Notes: generated from the sequence alone by a model not told the origin. A stretch of 64,000 bases of DNA from Marinobacter segnicrescens (GCF_900111555.1 NZ_FOHZ01000009.1:1-64000); one strand, 5' to 3'. Counted from the stretch's first letter, positions 44,225 to 53,442 are shown. Program-made: numbers and translations.

Positions 44225-45421
44225 ATGAACATGAACTACACGGCTGAAGAGCTTGCCTTCCGCGACGAAGTGCGCGCTTTTCTGGACGAAAAACTGCCGG
44301 CTGATATCGCTGCCAAGGTCAAGGGCTTCCGTCGCCTGACCAAGGAAGACCACCAGCGCTGGCAAAAGATTCTCAGCGAACAGGGCTGGTACGCCACCCA
44401 CTGGCCGGAAGAGTACGGCGGTGTGAAGTGGACCCCGGTTCAGAAGCACATTTGGGACGAAGAGTCCTGCGCCTACGGCGTACCCCGCTCCATTCCCTTC
44501 GGCGTGAACATGGTAGCCCCGGTTATCATCAAGTTCGGCAACGAAGAGCAGAAACAACAGTACCTGCCCCGCATCCTGTCCGGTGAAGACTGGTGGTGTC
44601 AGGGTTACTCCGAGCCTGGCGCCGGCTCCGACCTGGCCTCCCTGAAGACCCGCGCGGTCCGTGACGGCGACCACTATATCGTCAACGGCCAGAAGACCTG
44701 GACCACCCTGGGCCAGCACGCCAACATGATTTTCTGCCTGGTGCGGACCAACACCGAGGTGAAGGCCCAGGAAGGCATCTCCTTCCTGCTGATCGACATG
44801 AACACCCCGGGCATCACCGTACGTCCGATCATCACCCTGGACGGCGAGCACGAAGTCAACGAAGTCTTCTTCGAAGACGTGAAAGTGCCGGTCGAGAACC
44901 TGGTAGGTGAAGAAGACAAGGGCTGGACCTACGCCAAGTACCTGCTCACCTATGAGCGTACCGGCCTGGCTGGCATCGGCCTGTCCAAGGCGGCCCTGTC
45001 CCACCTCAAACAGCTGGCCAGCCGCCGCCTGAAGAACGGCAAGCCGCTGCTGGAAGACCCCACCTTCAGCCAGCGCATTGCCCAGGTTGAAATCGACCTG
45101 ATGGCGGCTTCTATCAGCAACCTGCGCATCATCGCGGCCGTAGAGGGCGGTGGTGTTCCGGGTGCCGAGAGTTCCATGCTGAAGGTCAAGGGCACCGAAA
45201 TTCGCCAGGCCATCAATGACCTGGCCCGTCGCGCCCTTGGTCCCTACGCAATTCCGTTTGTTGAAGAAGAAATGAGCTACGACTACGAAGGCGACTTCCT
45301 GTCTGACGAGAACGCGGCCCCGCTGTCTTCTCAGTACTTCAACAACCGCAAACTGTCGATTTTCGGCGGATCCAACGAGATCCAGAAGAACATCGTATCC
45401 AAAATGATTCTGGGACTATAA
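44225..45421 (+). CDS. acyl-CoA dehydrogenase, large subunit (PimC-like)
   Basis: A 398-residue acyl-CoA dehydrogenase of the heteromeric class. It has the large-subunit start (YTAEELAFRDEVRAFLDEKLP), WWCQGYSEPGAGSDLASLKT for FAD/substrate binding, GQKTWTTLGQHANMIFCLVR, and a C-terminal FGGSNEIQKNIVSKMILGL with the probable catalytic acid. The next gene begins 10 bases later and encodes a partner that lacks this acid. The pair resembles PimC/PimD of Rhodopseudomonas, which act on pimeloyl-CoA and other dicarboxyl-CoAs. An in-frame second ATG at 44231 is possible. Confidence 0.9.
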   Translation: MNMNYTAEELAFRDEVRAFLDEKLPADIAAKVKGFRRLTKEDHQRWQKILSEQGWYATHWPEEYGGVKWTPVQKHIWDEESCAYGVPRSIPFGVNMVAPVIIKFGNEEQKQQYLPRILSGEDWWCQGYSEPGAGSDLASLKTRAVRDGDHYIVNGQKTWTTLGQHANMIFCLVRTNTEVKAQEGISFLLIDMNTPGITVRPIITLDGEHEVNEVFFEDVKVPVENLVGEEDKGWTYAKYLLTYERTGLAGIGLSKAALSHLKQLASRRLKNGKPLLEDPTFSQRIAQVEIDLMAASISNLRIIAAVEGGGVPGAESSMLKVKGTEIRQAINDLARRALGPYAIPFVEEEMSYDYEGDFLSDENAAPLSSQYFNNRKLSIFGGSNEIQKNIVSKMILGL

Positions 45422-45431
45422 GGAGGCGACC

Positions 45432-46574
45432 ATGGACTTCACTCTGAGCGAAGAGCAACAGATGTTGCAGGACACCGTGGCGCGCCTGGTCCGCGGTGAG
45501 TACAGCTTTGAAAAGCGCCTGGAATTCAGCGAAACCGAGCTGGGCTTCAGCGAAGATTTCTGGAAACAGCTCGGCGAGCTGGGCCTGACAGCCGTTCCCT
45601 TCCCTGAGGAGCTGGGCGGCTTTGGCGGCGGCGGTGTCGAAATCCAGTCCGTTATGACCGAACTGGGCCGTGGCCTGTGCCTGGAGCCATACCTGCAGTC
45701 CGTGGTTCTGGGTGGCGGCATCCTGAGCCAGGCGGGTAACGACGAGCAGAAAGAGAAGTACCTGGCCGGCGTGGCCAGCGGTGAACTGAAAGTGGCGGTT
45801 GGCCTGCAGGAGCCGCAAGCGTTCTACAACCAGAACGAGGTAGCCAGCAAGGCCGAGAAATCCGGCGACGGCTACACCCTCAGCGGGCGCAAGGCCGTTG
45901 TGATCGGTGGTCACTGTGCCGACCTGATCATCGTGTCTGCCCGCACTTCCGGTGATGTGAACGATGCCGACGGTATCAGCCTGTTCGCCATCGACCCGAA
46001 CGCCGAAGGCGTTGAGCGTCGCACCTACCCCACCGTTGACGGTGCCAAGGGCTGCGACGTCGTCCTGAACAACGTGCAGGTAGGCGCTGACGCCCTGCTG
46101 GGCGAGGAAGGCAAGGCAGCTGACGTTATCGAATACCAGACCGGCCGCGCCATCGCCGCCCTCTGCGCCGAAGCCGTGGGCTGCATGGAAGAAGCCAACG
46201 AGCTGACCCTGGAGTACCTGAAGCAGCGTAAGCAGTTCGGAGTGCCCATCGGCAAATTCCAGGTCCTGCAGCACCGCATGGTCGACATGATGTCCGAGCT
46301 GGAGCAGGCCCGCTCCATGGCCATCCTGGCCGCCAGCTACGCGGATGCCGAGCAGAGCGACGAGCGCCGTCGTACCCTGGCCGCCGCCAAGAACGTCATT
46401 AACCGTGCCGGCCAGTTTATCTCCGAGAAGGGCATCCAGTCCCACGGCGGTATCGGCATGACCTGGGAATACAGCTTCGCGCACTATGCCAAGCGCCTGG
46501 TCATGATCGGCCACCAGCTGGGCGATGACGACTTCCATCTGGAGCGTTACGCGTCCCTGCTGCAGGCCAGCTGA
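45432..46574 (+). CDS. acyl-CoA dehydrogenase, small subunit (PimD-like)
   Basis: A 380-residue acyl-CoA dehydrogenase-fold protein, preceded by AAGGAGG. The N-terminus MDFTLSEEQQMLQDTVARLV and PFPEELGGFG fit the family, as does the end SHGGIGMTWEYSFAHYAKRL, but the GSNEIQ/YEGT catalytic-acid segment is missing. This is usual for the partner subunit of two-subunit dehydrogenases, which supplies half of the FAD sites. Ten bases separate it from the large subunit, so the two are made together. Confidence 0.9.
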   Translation: MDFTLSEEQQMLQDTVARLVRGEYSFEKRLEFSETELGFSEDFWKQLGELGLTAVPFPEELGGFGGGGVEIQSVMTELGRGLCLEPYLQSVVLGGGILSQAGNDEQKEKYLAGVASGELKVAVGLQEPQAFYNQNEVASKAEKSGDGYTLSGRKAVVIGGHCADLIIVSARTSGDVNDADGISLFAIDPNAEGVERRTYPTVDGAKGCDVVLNNVQVGADALLGEEGKAADVIEYQTGRAIAALCAEAVGCMEEANELTLEYLKQRKQFGVPIGKFQVLQHRMVDMMSELEQARSMAILAASYADAEQSDERRRTLAAAKNVINRAGQFISEKGIQSHGGIGMTWEYSFAHYAKRLVMIGHQLGDDDFHLERYASLLQAS

Positions 46575-46631
46575 GCCGGTAAAAGGAAGTAAAAGAACCT
46601 GTCGGGTCTCTCCTCCAGTTGGAGAGCGTTC

Positions 46632-46662
46632 GGGGCGGCCCCACAAAGGCCGCCCCTTTTTT
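46632..46662 (+). terminator. intrinsic terminator after the dehydrogenase pair
   Basis: GGGGCGGCC and GGCCGCCCC with a seven-base loop, followed by six T residues. Confidence 0.93.
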
Positions 46663-46777
46663 GTGGGAGACACCAAGCGGTATCTCCCTATCCCATTAAC
46701 GAGCTACACTGTCATTCACCCCCAGAACACAGGGAGCCCGAGACTCCCGATGTCCAACAACAAGAGGATCACGCAGT

Positions 46778-47545
46778 ATGAATGCATCCAACATCACCGG
46801 TACCAACACGATGGATACCGACGAGCTGAAGAAAGCCGAATGGAAAGTCCGCACCGAGCTGGCTGCCGCCTATCGCCTGGTCGCCCTGTATGGCTGGGAA
46901 GACCTGGTGTTTACCCACCTGTCTGCGCGGGTACCGGGTCCGGACCACCACTTCCTGATCAATCCATATGGCCTGCTGTTCCACGAAATCACCGCGTCAT
47001 CGCTGGTAAAGGTGGACAAGGAAGGCCAGGTGGTGGAAGCGGGCGGTATCGACCGGGTCAACCCGGCGGGCTTCACCATTCACAGCGCCGTCCACATGGG
47101 TCGTGACGATGCCCACGCGGTGATGCACGTGCACGCGGCAGACAGTGTTGCCGTATCCGCTCACAAGGAGGGCCTGCTGCCCCTGAGCCAGACCGCCATG
47201 CTGTGCCTGGATCACCTGGCCTACCACGACTATGAAGGTGTTGCCCTGAACCTGGACGAGCGGGAGCGACTGATCCGGGACATCGGTGAAAAGAACATGC
47301 TGATGCTGCGCAACCACGGCATCCTGACCGCCGGTGGCTCCGTACCGGAATGCTTTACCTATCTTTACTTCCTGATGAAAGCCTGTGAAATCCAGGTGCG
47401 CACACCGGCGCCCTATTGCCTGCCTTCACAGCAAGCCATCGAGACCACCCGGGAACAATCCCAGTCACTGGGCAAGGCTGCGGCCCTGACCTGGCCGGCG
47501 CTGATCCGTCTGCTGGACAGCAAGAACCCGGGTTACGCGGTCTGA
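46778..47545 (+). CDS. class II aldolase/adducin family protein
   Basis: 255 residues. The fold signature is clear: AAAYRLVALYGWEDLVFTHLSAR, HFLINPYGLLFHEITASSLVKV, then the zinc-binding histidines in HSAVHMGRDDAHAVMHVHAAD and LLMLRNHGILTAGGSV. Known members cleave or rearrange sugar phosphates with a divalent metal, but this Ala-rich, adducin-like subgroup is common in genomes without a proven reaction. The ATG at 46778 follows AGAGGAT; an in-frame ATG at 46811 is an option. It is alone between two terminators in the dicarboxylate region; I infer no role. Confidence 0.85.
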   Translation: MNASNITGTNTMDTDELKKAEWKVRTELAAAYRLVALYGWEDLVFTHLSARVPGPDHHFLINPYGLLFHEITASSLVKVDKEGQVVEAGGIDRVNPAGFTIHSAVHMGRDDAHAVMHVHAADSVAVSAHKEGLLPLSQTAMLCLDHLAYHDYEGVALNLDERERLIRDIGEKNMLMLRNHGILTAGGSVPECFTYLYFLMKACEIQVRTPAPYCLPSQQAIETTREQSQSLGKAAALTWPALIRLLDSKNPGYAV

Positions 47546-47575
47546 TCAACCTGCCCGCCCCACTGGCAGGCGCAT

Positions 47576-47604
47576 AAAGGGGTAGCCACCTGCTACCCCT
47601 TTTC
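47576..47604. terminator. bidirectional intrinsic terminator
   Basis: AAAGGGGTAGC, CACCT loop and its perfect complement, ending in TTTT on the plus strand. It lies between the convergent genes at 46778 and 47617. Confidence 0.9.
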
Positions 47605-47616
47605 CTGTCTGCAGGC

Positions 47617-48357
47617 TTACTTCTTTCCCATACGAGCCAGTGCTGCATGGCAATCGTCTGAGCGCAGTCGCTCCGAGAAGACCTCACGCTCGCGCTCCAG
47701 CGCATCCTTGGTCATGGCCTTCCACGGCGCTTTCATCAGTCGCTTGCTCGCCCTGAGGGCCTCACGGGGCTTGCCGGCAAGCTTTTCGGCCACGGCGAAG
47801 GCTTCATCCAGGGCTTTACCGTCAGCCACTGTGCGACTGACAAGGCCGATCTCGGCCGCTTCGGCAGCGCTCAGCACATCCCCCATCAACAACAGGTCCG
47901 CCGCCTTGCGGGCACCCAGGTGGAGAGGCATGGTCACGGTTGAAGCCGCCTCCGGCACCAGGCCAAGGTCCACAAACGCGGTCTTGAAGCGGGTAGACTC
48001 ACCCGCGTAGACCCCGTCTACATGCAGCAGCATGGTGGTTCCGATGCCGATGGCCAGCCCCTCGGCAGCAATCAGAACCGGTGTGTCACAGTTCATCAGG
48101 GTTTCAATAAAAGCCAGGCCGGCGGACGGCTTGGGGTTGGTATCCGTGGCGCGGGCACGGAAGTCATCCAGGTCATTGCCCGCGGTAAACACACCACCAT
48201 CACCGCTGATCACAATGGCGTTGACGGATTCATCCGCCGCCGCCTTCTCCACGCCTTCAGCCAGGGCAGAATACATATCCCGGGTCAGGGCGTTTTTCTT
48301 CTCCGGGCGGGAAATCAGCAGGTGAACAAAGCCGTTCTTCTTTTCAGTCTTGATCAT
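47617..48357 (-). CDS. enoyl-CoA hydratase/isomerase family protein
   Basis: A 246-residue crotonase-fold enzyme. I start at ATG 48357 (MIKTEKKNGFVHLLISRP) because GGAGG lies five bases upstream and the family N-terminus fits. Oxyanion parts are GGVFTAGNDLDDF and AAEGLAIGIGTTMLLHVDGV. The acid region is LGLVPEAASTVTMPLHLG, the pattern of isomerase-like members (EchA/ECI), not the GIGGTQRL of hydratases. It is divergent from the amidase gene. The substrate is unknown. Confidence 0.87.
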   Translation of the reverse strand: MIKTEKKNGFVHLLISRPEKKNALTRDMYSALAEGVEKAAADESVNAIVISGDGGVFTAGNDLDDFRARATDTNPKPSAGLAFIETLMNCDTPVLIAAEGLAIGIGTTMLLHVDGVYAGESTRFKTAFVDLGLVPEAASTVTMPLHLGARKAADLLLMGDVLSAAEAAEIGLVSRTVADGKALDEAFAVAEKLAGKPREALRASKRLMKAPWKAMTKDALEREREVFSERLRSDDCHAALARMGKK

Positions 48358-48460
48358 GGAACCTCCAGGCGGCATCAAAATTTCGAAATACTGTTTCACA
48401 AAACGACCGGATATTCTATGTTCGTGACTCCCACACGAAAACAACCACAATGGAGATACC

Positions 48461-49927
48461 ATGGACTTCCATAAACTATCCGCCTTTGCGTTGGCCCGGG
48501 GCATCAAGGCCCGCGAATACACCAGCGAACAGGTGCTGGACCACTTCCTGGAACGCACCCGTCGATACAACCCGGCCCTGAATGCCGTTGTGGTATTGAA
48601 GGAAGAGCAGGCCAGGGAGCAGGCGCGTACTGCTGACAAGGCTGCCGAGGATGGCCGTGACCTGGGACCGCTCCATGGCGTACCGATGACCATCAAGGAA
48701 ACCTGGGAGCTCGAAGGCTGGCCTACCACCGCCGGCCACAAGGGTTACCAGGATCATGTTTCTCCCCGCACCGCCGTTGCAGTCCAGCGGCTGCTCGATG
48801 CCGGTGCCATTATCTTCGGCAAGACCAATGTGCCGGAGTTCGCTGGTGACCTGCAGTCCTTCAATGAGATCTACGGCACCACGAATAACCCCTGGAACAC
48901 CGACCTGACCCCGGGCGGCTCGTCCGGTGGTGCGGCAGCGGCCCTGGCCGCAGGCCTGACACCACTGGAGCTGGGCAGCGACATTGGCGGCTCCATCCGC
49001 ACACCGGCCGCGTTCTGCGGCATCTATGGCCTGAAAACCACGTCTGGCCTGGTCCCCATGCGCGGCCATGTGCCGGGCACTCCCGGCAGTGTCGCCAAGC
49101 GGGACATGGGCGTGGGCGGTCCACTGGCCCGGCACCTGGATGACCTGGAGGCAGAACTGGACCTGCTGTCCGGTCCCGACGATGACATGGCCCCCTGGCA
49201 GGTGAACCTGCCCCCGGCCAGCAAGAAACCCCTGGAGGAATACCGCTTCGCCACCTGGCTCAATGACGACTGGGCGCCGGTGGACAACGAAGTACTGAGC
49301 GGCCTGGTCGGTTTCTGCGACCAACTCAAATCCCTTGGCGCCCGCCTTGAGGACGCCCAGCCGGAAGGACTGACCCTGGAGAAAAGCCATCGCCTCTACT
49401 ACCACCTGCTCGGTGGCGTCATGAGCCAGGGCCTGCCTCCGAAGGTTCGCGATCGCCTGGCGAAACTGGCCGGGGAAGAAGGCGATGACTACTCCCACCG
49501 CTTTGCCCGGGGAGCCCTGCAAAGCCATGGCGAATGGCTGCAGAAAGACGAGGAGCGGGCACAACTGCAACGGACCTGGGCCCGGTTCTTCGAGGACCAT
49601 GATCTGATGATCTGCCCGGTGACCAACACCCTGCCGTTCCCCCATGACCAGGAGACCTCGGCTATGGCACGCACCCTGACCATTAATGGGAAGGAGGAGC
49701 CATACCTGGATGTCACCGTGTGGGCCGGCGTGGCGATGGTAGTGGGACTGCCTGCCATCAGCTTCCCGGTAGGCTTCGGCGACGACGGCCTGCCCCGGGC
49801 GGTCCAGATTATCGGCCCCGCCTGGAGCGAGAAGACCCTTATAGAGGTAGCTCGCCAGGCCCAGGCTCGGCTCTTCCCAGAAGGGCTGCCCTGGCCACAG
49901 CTGAAGGAATCCCAGGATCCGATCTGA
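48461..49927 (+). CDS. amidase (amidase-signature family)
   Basis: A 488-residue amidase. The catalytic triad is visible: Lys in PMTIKETWEL, and the serines in GGSSGGAAAALAAGL and GSDIGGSIRTPAAFCG. Enzymes of this family hydrolyse amides to acid and ammonia; substrates range widely. The acid product could feed the surrounding acyl-CoA genes, or the gene may be unrelated to them. The ATG at 48461 follows TGGAGA. It is not GatA by context, as no gatB/gatC is present. Confidence 0.9.
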   Translation: MDFHKLSAFALARGIKAREYTSEQVLDHFLERTRRYNPALNAVVVLKEEQAREQARTADKAAEDGRDLGPLHGVPMTIKETWELEGWPTTAGHKGYQDHVSPRTAVAVQRLLDAGAIIFGKTNVPEFAGDLQSFNEIYGTTNNPWNTDLTPGGSSGGAAAALAAGLTPLELGSDIGGSIRTPAAFCGIYGLKTTSGLVPMRGHVPGTPGSVAKRDMGVGGPLARHLDDLEAELDLLSGPDDDMAPWQVNLPPASKKPLEEYRFATWLNDDWAPVDNEVLSGLVGFCDQLKSLGARLEDAQPEGLTLEKSHRLYYHLLGGVMSQGLPPKVRDRLAKLAGEEGDDYSHRFARGALQSHGEWLQKDEERAQLQRTWARFFEDHDLMICPVTNTLPFPHDQETSAMARTLTINGKEEPYLDVTVWAGVAMVVGLPAISFPVGFGDDGLPRAVQIIGPAWSEKTLIEVARQAQARLFPEGLPWPQLKESQDPI

Positions 49928-50110
49928 CTGATCGGCAGGAAAAAATCCCTTGCATAAACTATCTTTTTCAACTGGGTCCGGCGCACATTTCGCAACGCCG
50001 GACCTTGCCGTCCATGGCCCGGTTGCGACCAATGGCCCGACGACTGGTATTGCAAACGCTCGCTCGAATGCGATAAATTTGGGAAACGCGGATCCGTTCT
50101 GCAGTCATAA

Positions 50111-50127
50111 GTTTCGCCTGATGAAAT
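50111..50127. promoter_or_regulatory. inverted repeat GTTTC-N7-GAAAT upstream of the TRAP genes
   Basis: GTTTCGCCTGATGAAAT shares 15 of 17 bases with the element at 41182 and lies 49 bases before the dctP start. Probably the same regulator binds both. Confidence 0.5.
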
Positions 50128-50175
50128 CAACGACAGGATGTCCCCACAGGAAAACAACAAAGAGGTTAAGAAGTA

Positions 50176-51216
50176 ATGCTTAACAACGTTCGCAAAAAAC
50201 TCACGGTATTTGCCTCGGCACTTACCCTGGGCGTCTCTGCCGCCCTTGCTGTAACGCCCGCCGCCGCCCAGGAAACCTTTACCTGGAAAGTTCAATCCCA
50301 CTGGCCGGGTGCCTCCAGCTCCTACAAGGACAGCCTGGGCCGTCTGAAAGAGCAGCTGGAAGAGCGCTCTGATGGTCGCCTGAAGCTTCAGCTGTTCGAA
50401 GCCGGCTCCCTGTTCAAGGCCCAGGAGACCTTCAACGCGGTCAGCCGTGGCATCCTTGAGATGGGTACCATCTCTCCGTCCTACGCCTCTGACAAGATGA
50501 CCCTGGCGGGCATCGCTTCCGGTCTGCCCTTCGCATTCCGGAACGTCTGGGAAGCCGCCTATTTCCACCAGGCCCTGGGCTTTGAGGAAATGCTGCGCGA
50601 AGAAGCTGCCCAGCACGGCGTTTACTGGGCCACCGACAAGGTCTACCCCACCGAAATGGTCGTCAAGGAGCCGATTGAAAGCCTGGAGGACTTCAAGAGC
50701 CTGAAGATCCGTTCTTCCGGTGCCCTGCAGAAGTTCCTGACCGAAGCCGGTGCTGCTGCTTCCTATATCCCGGGCGGCGAACTGTACACCGCGCTGGACT
50801 CCGGCATTGTTGACGGCGCCCACTGGGGTGCTGCCCAGGGTGCTTACTCCATGGCCCTGTACGAGATCGCCAAGTACCACGTTCAGCCAGCCCTGAACAT
50901 TGCTGGTACTGACGTTATCATCGTCAGCCAGAAGGCCATGGACAAGTTGCCGGCAGACCTGCAGCAGCTGGTCAAGGACGTGCTCCAGGAGCAGTTCTGG
51001 TACCGCACCAATGAGTACCTGTACAAGGAGCGCATCACCCTGGCCAAGGCTATCGCTGAGGAGGGTGTTGAAGTGAACACCCTGCCCCAGGACGTGCAGG
51101 ACCACCTGGTCCAGGTGGGTCAGGCCATGTGGGACGAGGAAGGCAAGCGTAGTGACAAGGCTGCCGAAGCCCTGTCCATGCTCAAGAGCTTCCTGAGCGA
51201 CCTCGGCTACCTGTAA
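50176..51216 (+). CDS. dctP: TRAP transporter solute-binding protein (DctP)
   Basis: 346 residues with a signal peptide (MLNNVRKKLTVFASALTLGV, cut after AAA). Mature landmarks are QSHWPGASSSYKDSLGRLKE, VKEPIESLEDFKSLKIRSSG with the carboxylate-binding arginine, and GGELYTALDSGIVDGAHWGA, the last as in receptors that bind keto acids or mannitol-type and dicarboxylate ligands. It is a classical TRAP receptor with dctQ and dctM following. Location next to glutaryl-CoA and pimeloyl-CoA-type genes suggests a dicarboxylate, which is inference. Confidence 0.92.
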   Translation: MLNNVRKKLTVFASALTLGVSAALAVTPAAAQETFTWKVQSHWPGASSSYKDSLGRLKEQLEERSDGRLKLQLFEAGSLFKAQETFNAVSRGILEMGTISPSYASDKMTLAGIASGLPFAFRNVWEAAYFHQALGFEEMLREEAAQHGVYWATDKVYPTEMVVKEPIESLEDFKSLKIRSSGALQKFLTEAGAAASYIPGGELYTALDSGIVDGAHWGAAQGAYSMALYEIAKYHVQPALNIAGTDVIIVSQKAMDKLPADLQQLVKDVLQEQFWYRTNEYLYKERITLAKAIAEEGVEVNTLPQDVQDHLVQVGQAMWDEEGKRSDKAAEALSMLKSFLSDLGYL

Positions 51217-51230
51217 GCCAGACCGAACCG

Positions 51231-51264
51231 GCCGGGGGCTTCCTTAACGGGCCCCCGGCTTTTT
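51231..51264 (+). terminator. attenuator-like terminator between dctP and dctQ
   Basis: GCCGGGGGC and GCCCCCGGC with an 11-base loop, followed by five T residues. It allows more receptor than membrane protein to be made. Confidence 0.8.
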
Positions 51265-51298
51265 ATTGCAAGCCATCAGATTCCTCCCGGAGGATGCC

Positions 51299-51853
51299 AT
51301 GCGTGCCATCAGCGCATTCATGAAAGGCGTCACCAGAATGAACAAGGCCATCGGCGTGGCCGTGTCCTTCCTGGTTTTCGCCATGTTCCTGTTCATATTG
51401 CTGGAAGTCTTCCTGCGATATGCGTTCAACGCCCCCACCGTCTGGACCAACGAGCTGACCCAGCTGCTGTTCGGTGCCTATGCGGTGCTCTCCGGCGGAT
51501 ATCTCCTGGCCCACCGCGGCCACGTCAATGTCGACCTGATCTACAGCCTGTTCGGTCCCCGCATGCAGGCCGCCATTGATGTGTTCACGTCTATCCTGTT
51601 CTTTATCTTCACCCTTGCATTGCTGTACTTCGGCGTCGACATGGCCCAGGAGTCCATCAGCAACTGGGAAACCTCCTATTCTGCCTGGAACCCGCCCATC
51701 TGGCCGGTGAAGGCCTGTATCCCCATCGGCACTGCCCTGCTGGTGCTGCAGGGGATCGTCAAACTGCTGGAAGACATCGCCATCGCGTGCAACCTGAGCT
51801 ACTACCGGCCCGAGGACCATCCCGAGCATGATCCCAAGGGAGAGCAACTGTGA
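51299..51853 (+). CDS. dctQ: TRAP transporter small permease (DctQ)
   Basis: A 184-residue membrane protein with four helices. I start at ATG 51299 (MRAISAFMKGVTRMN), with GGAGG eight bases upstream. LEVFLRYAFNAPTVWTNELTQ and GGYLLAHRGHVNVDLIYSLF are DctQ hallmarks. Its stop overlaps the GTG start of dctM. Confidence 0.92.
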   Translation: MRAISAFMKGVTRMNKAIGVAVSFLVFAMFLFILLEVFLRYAFNAPTVWTNELTQLLFGAYAVLSGGYLLAHRGHVNVDLIYSLFGPRMQAAIDVFTSILFFIFTLALLYFGVDMAQESISNWETSYSAWNPPIWPVKACIPIGTALLVLQGIVKLLEDIAIACNLSYYRPEDHPEHDPKGEQL

Positions 51854-53160
51854 GTACTGAAATCCTGACCCTGCTGTTTTTCGGCTCGCTCCTGCTATTC
51901 GTTTTCCTGGGCTTGCCGCTGGCATTTGTACTGGGTGGCGTGTCGGTCGTCTTCCTGTATTTCACCTGGGGCTTTGACTCCTTCTACATGGTGGCTTCAC
52001 AGATCTGGAGCACCATGGGCAGCTTCACCCTGGTGGCCATCCCACTGTTCGTCTATATGGCGATGATTCTTGAGCGCACCGGAGTCGCCAAGGACCTGTA
52101 CCGTGCCATGCACCTGTGGTTCGGCGGCTTGCGCGGCGGCCTGGCTATCGGCACCCTGGCCATCTGCGCCATCTTTGCCGCCATGGTCGGTATCAGCGGC
52201 GCCGCCGTCGTGGCCATGGGCACCATCGCCCTCCCGGCCATGCTGGCCCGGGGCTATGACCGGAGCATGTGCCTCGGTGTTATCAACACCGGCGGTGGCT
52301 GGGGCATCTTGATTCCTCCCAGCATCATGATGATCCTCTACGCCCTGATCAGTGGTGTCTCTGTGGGCAAGATGTTTGCCGCCGGTATTCTTCCGGGCAT
52401 CCTGCTGATGGTGCTGACGGCCGCGTACATCCTGATTCGCAGTAACCTCCAGCCCCACCTGGCGCCGGCATTGCCTCCCGAAGAACGCGGAACCCTGCGG
52501 GAGAAGCTGATTTCGCTTCGCTCCGTCGCCCTGCCTATCCTGATCGTGGTGATGGTGCTGGGCTCCATCATGGGCGGCATTACCACGCCCACCGAGGCAG
52601 CCGCCATGGGTGTACTTGGTTCCCTGATCGCGGCGGCCGTCTATCGCAAGCTGGATTACGCGCTGCTCAAGGAAGCCTCGATCCGCACCTTCAAGCTGTC
52701 CGGCATGATCATGTGGATACTGTTCGCTGCCCACGCCTTCAGCGCCGCCTATCAGAGTATGGGCGCCCAGAGCATGATCGAGGGCTTCATCACCCAGATT
52801 CCGGGCGGCCCCTGGGGCATTATCATTGCCATGATGCTGATCACCTTCATACTGGGCATGGTGCTGGACCCCGTAGGTATCATGCTGATCACCCTGCCGG
52901 TATTCCTGCCGATCGTGGAATCCCTCGGGTTTGACCCGATCTGGTTCGGCATCCTGTTCGTGATCAACATGGAAATCGGCTACATGACGCCACCCTTCGG
53001 CTTCAACCTGTTCTACCTGAAGGGCATTGTTCCACCAGAGATCACCATGAAGGATATCTACAAATCGGTTATCCCCTTCGTGATCGTCGAGATTATCGGC
53101 CTTGTGCTACTGATGATCTTCCCCGAAATTGTCACCTACCTGCCCGAACTGCTGTTCTGA
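51850..53160 (+). CDS. dctM: TRAP transporter large permease (DctM)
   Basis: A 436-residue permease with about twelve helices and a GTG start that overlaps the dctQ stop (GTGA). AAMVGISGAAVVAMGTIALPAML and GWGILIPPSIMMILYALISG mark the first half, MEIGYMTPPFGFNLFYLKGI the second. With DctP and DctQ it forms a sodium-driven high-affinity importer. Confidence 0.93.
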   Translation: MSTEILTLLFFGSLLLFVFLGLPLAFVLGGVSVVFLYFTWGFDSFYMVASQIWSTMGSFTLVAIPLFVYMAMILERTGVAKDLYRAMHLWFGGLRGGLAIGTLAICAIFAAMVGISGAAVVAMGTIALPAMLARGYDRSMCLGVINTGGGWGILIPPSIMMILYALISGVSVGKMFAAGILPGILLMVLTAAYILIRSNLQPHLAPALPPEERGTLREKLISLRSVALPILIVVMVLGSIMGGITTPTEAAAMGVLGSLIAAAVYRKLDYALLKEASIRTFKLSGMIMWILFAAHAFSAAYQSMGAQSMIEGFITQIPGGPWGIIIAMMLITFILGMVLDPVGIMLITLPVFLPIVESLGFDPIWFGILFVINMEIGYMTPPFGFNLFYLKGIVPPEITMKDIYKSVIPFVIVEIIGLVLLMIFPEIVTYLPELLF

Positions 53161-53181
53161 CGGGTAACCCGTGATGACGAT

Positions 53182-53216
53182 AACGCCGGCACCCGCAAAG
53201 GGGCCGGCGTTTTTTT
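53182..53216 (+). terminator. intrinsic terminator after dctM
   Basis: AACGCCGGC and GCCGGCGTT with a 12-base loop, followed by a run of T. The rest of the gap to 53443 shows no further feature I can name. Confidence 0.9.
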
Positions 53217-53442
53217 ACGGCCAGCGGTTAGCAAATCGTTACCAAAACCTACCAAACTCGTCTTGAGACCCGGCCCCCTCTGGCTTTAACTGGCGCCTGG
53301 ATTGACTCTGCCGCGAACAAAACGCCGGATTTTGCACAAGTTCACAGGCCAAGTGGCTGTCCCAACCTAAAAAAATAACCCAGACAGCCGATAACACCAT
53401 CATCATTCGTTTCACCTGCAAGAATACTGGCTGGAGCCGTAC

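Noticed and set aside
45432-46574. Missing catalytic glutamate in the acyl-CoA dehydrogenase at 45432
   Set aside because: It is expected for the partner subunit of a two-subunit dehydrogenase; the upstream subunit has the acid.
48476-51105. Long antisense frames (518 and 538 codons) over the amidase and dctP genes
   Set aside because: Both cover genes with complete catalytic motifs on the plus strand, and their own sequences match no family.
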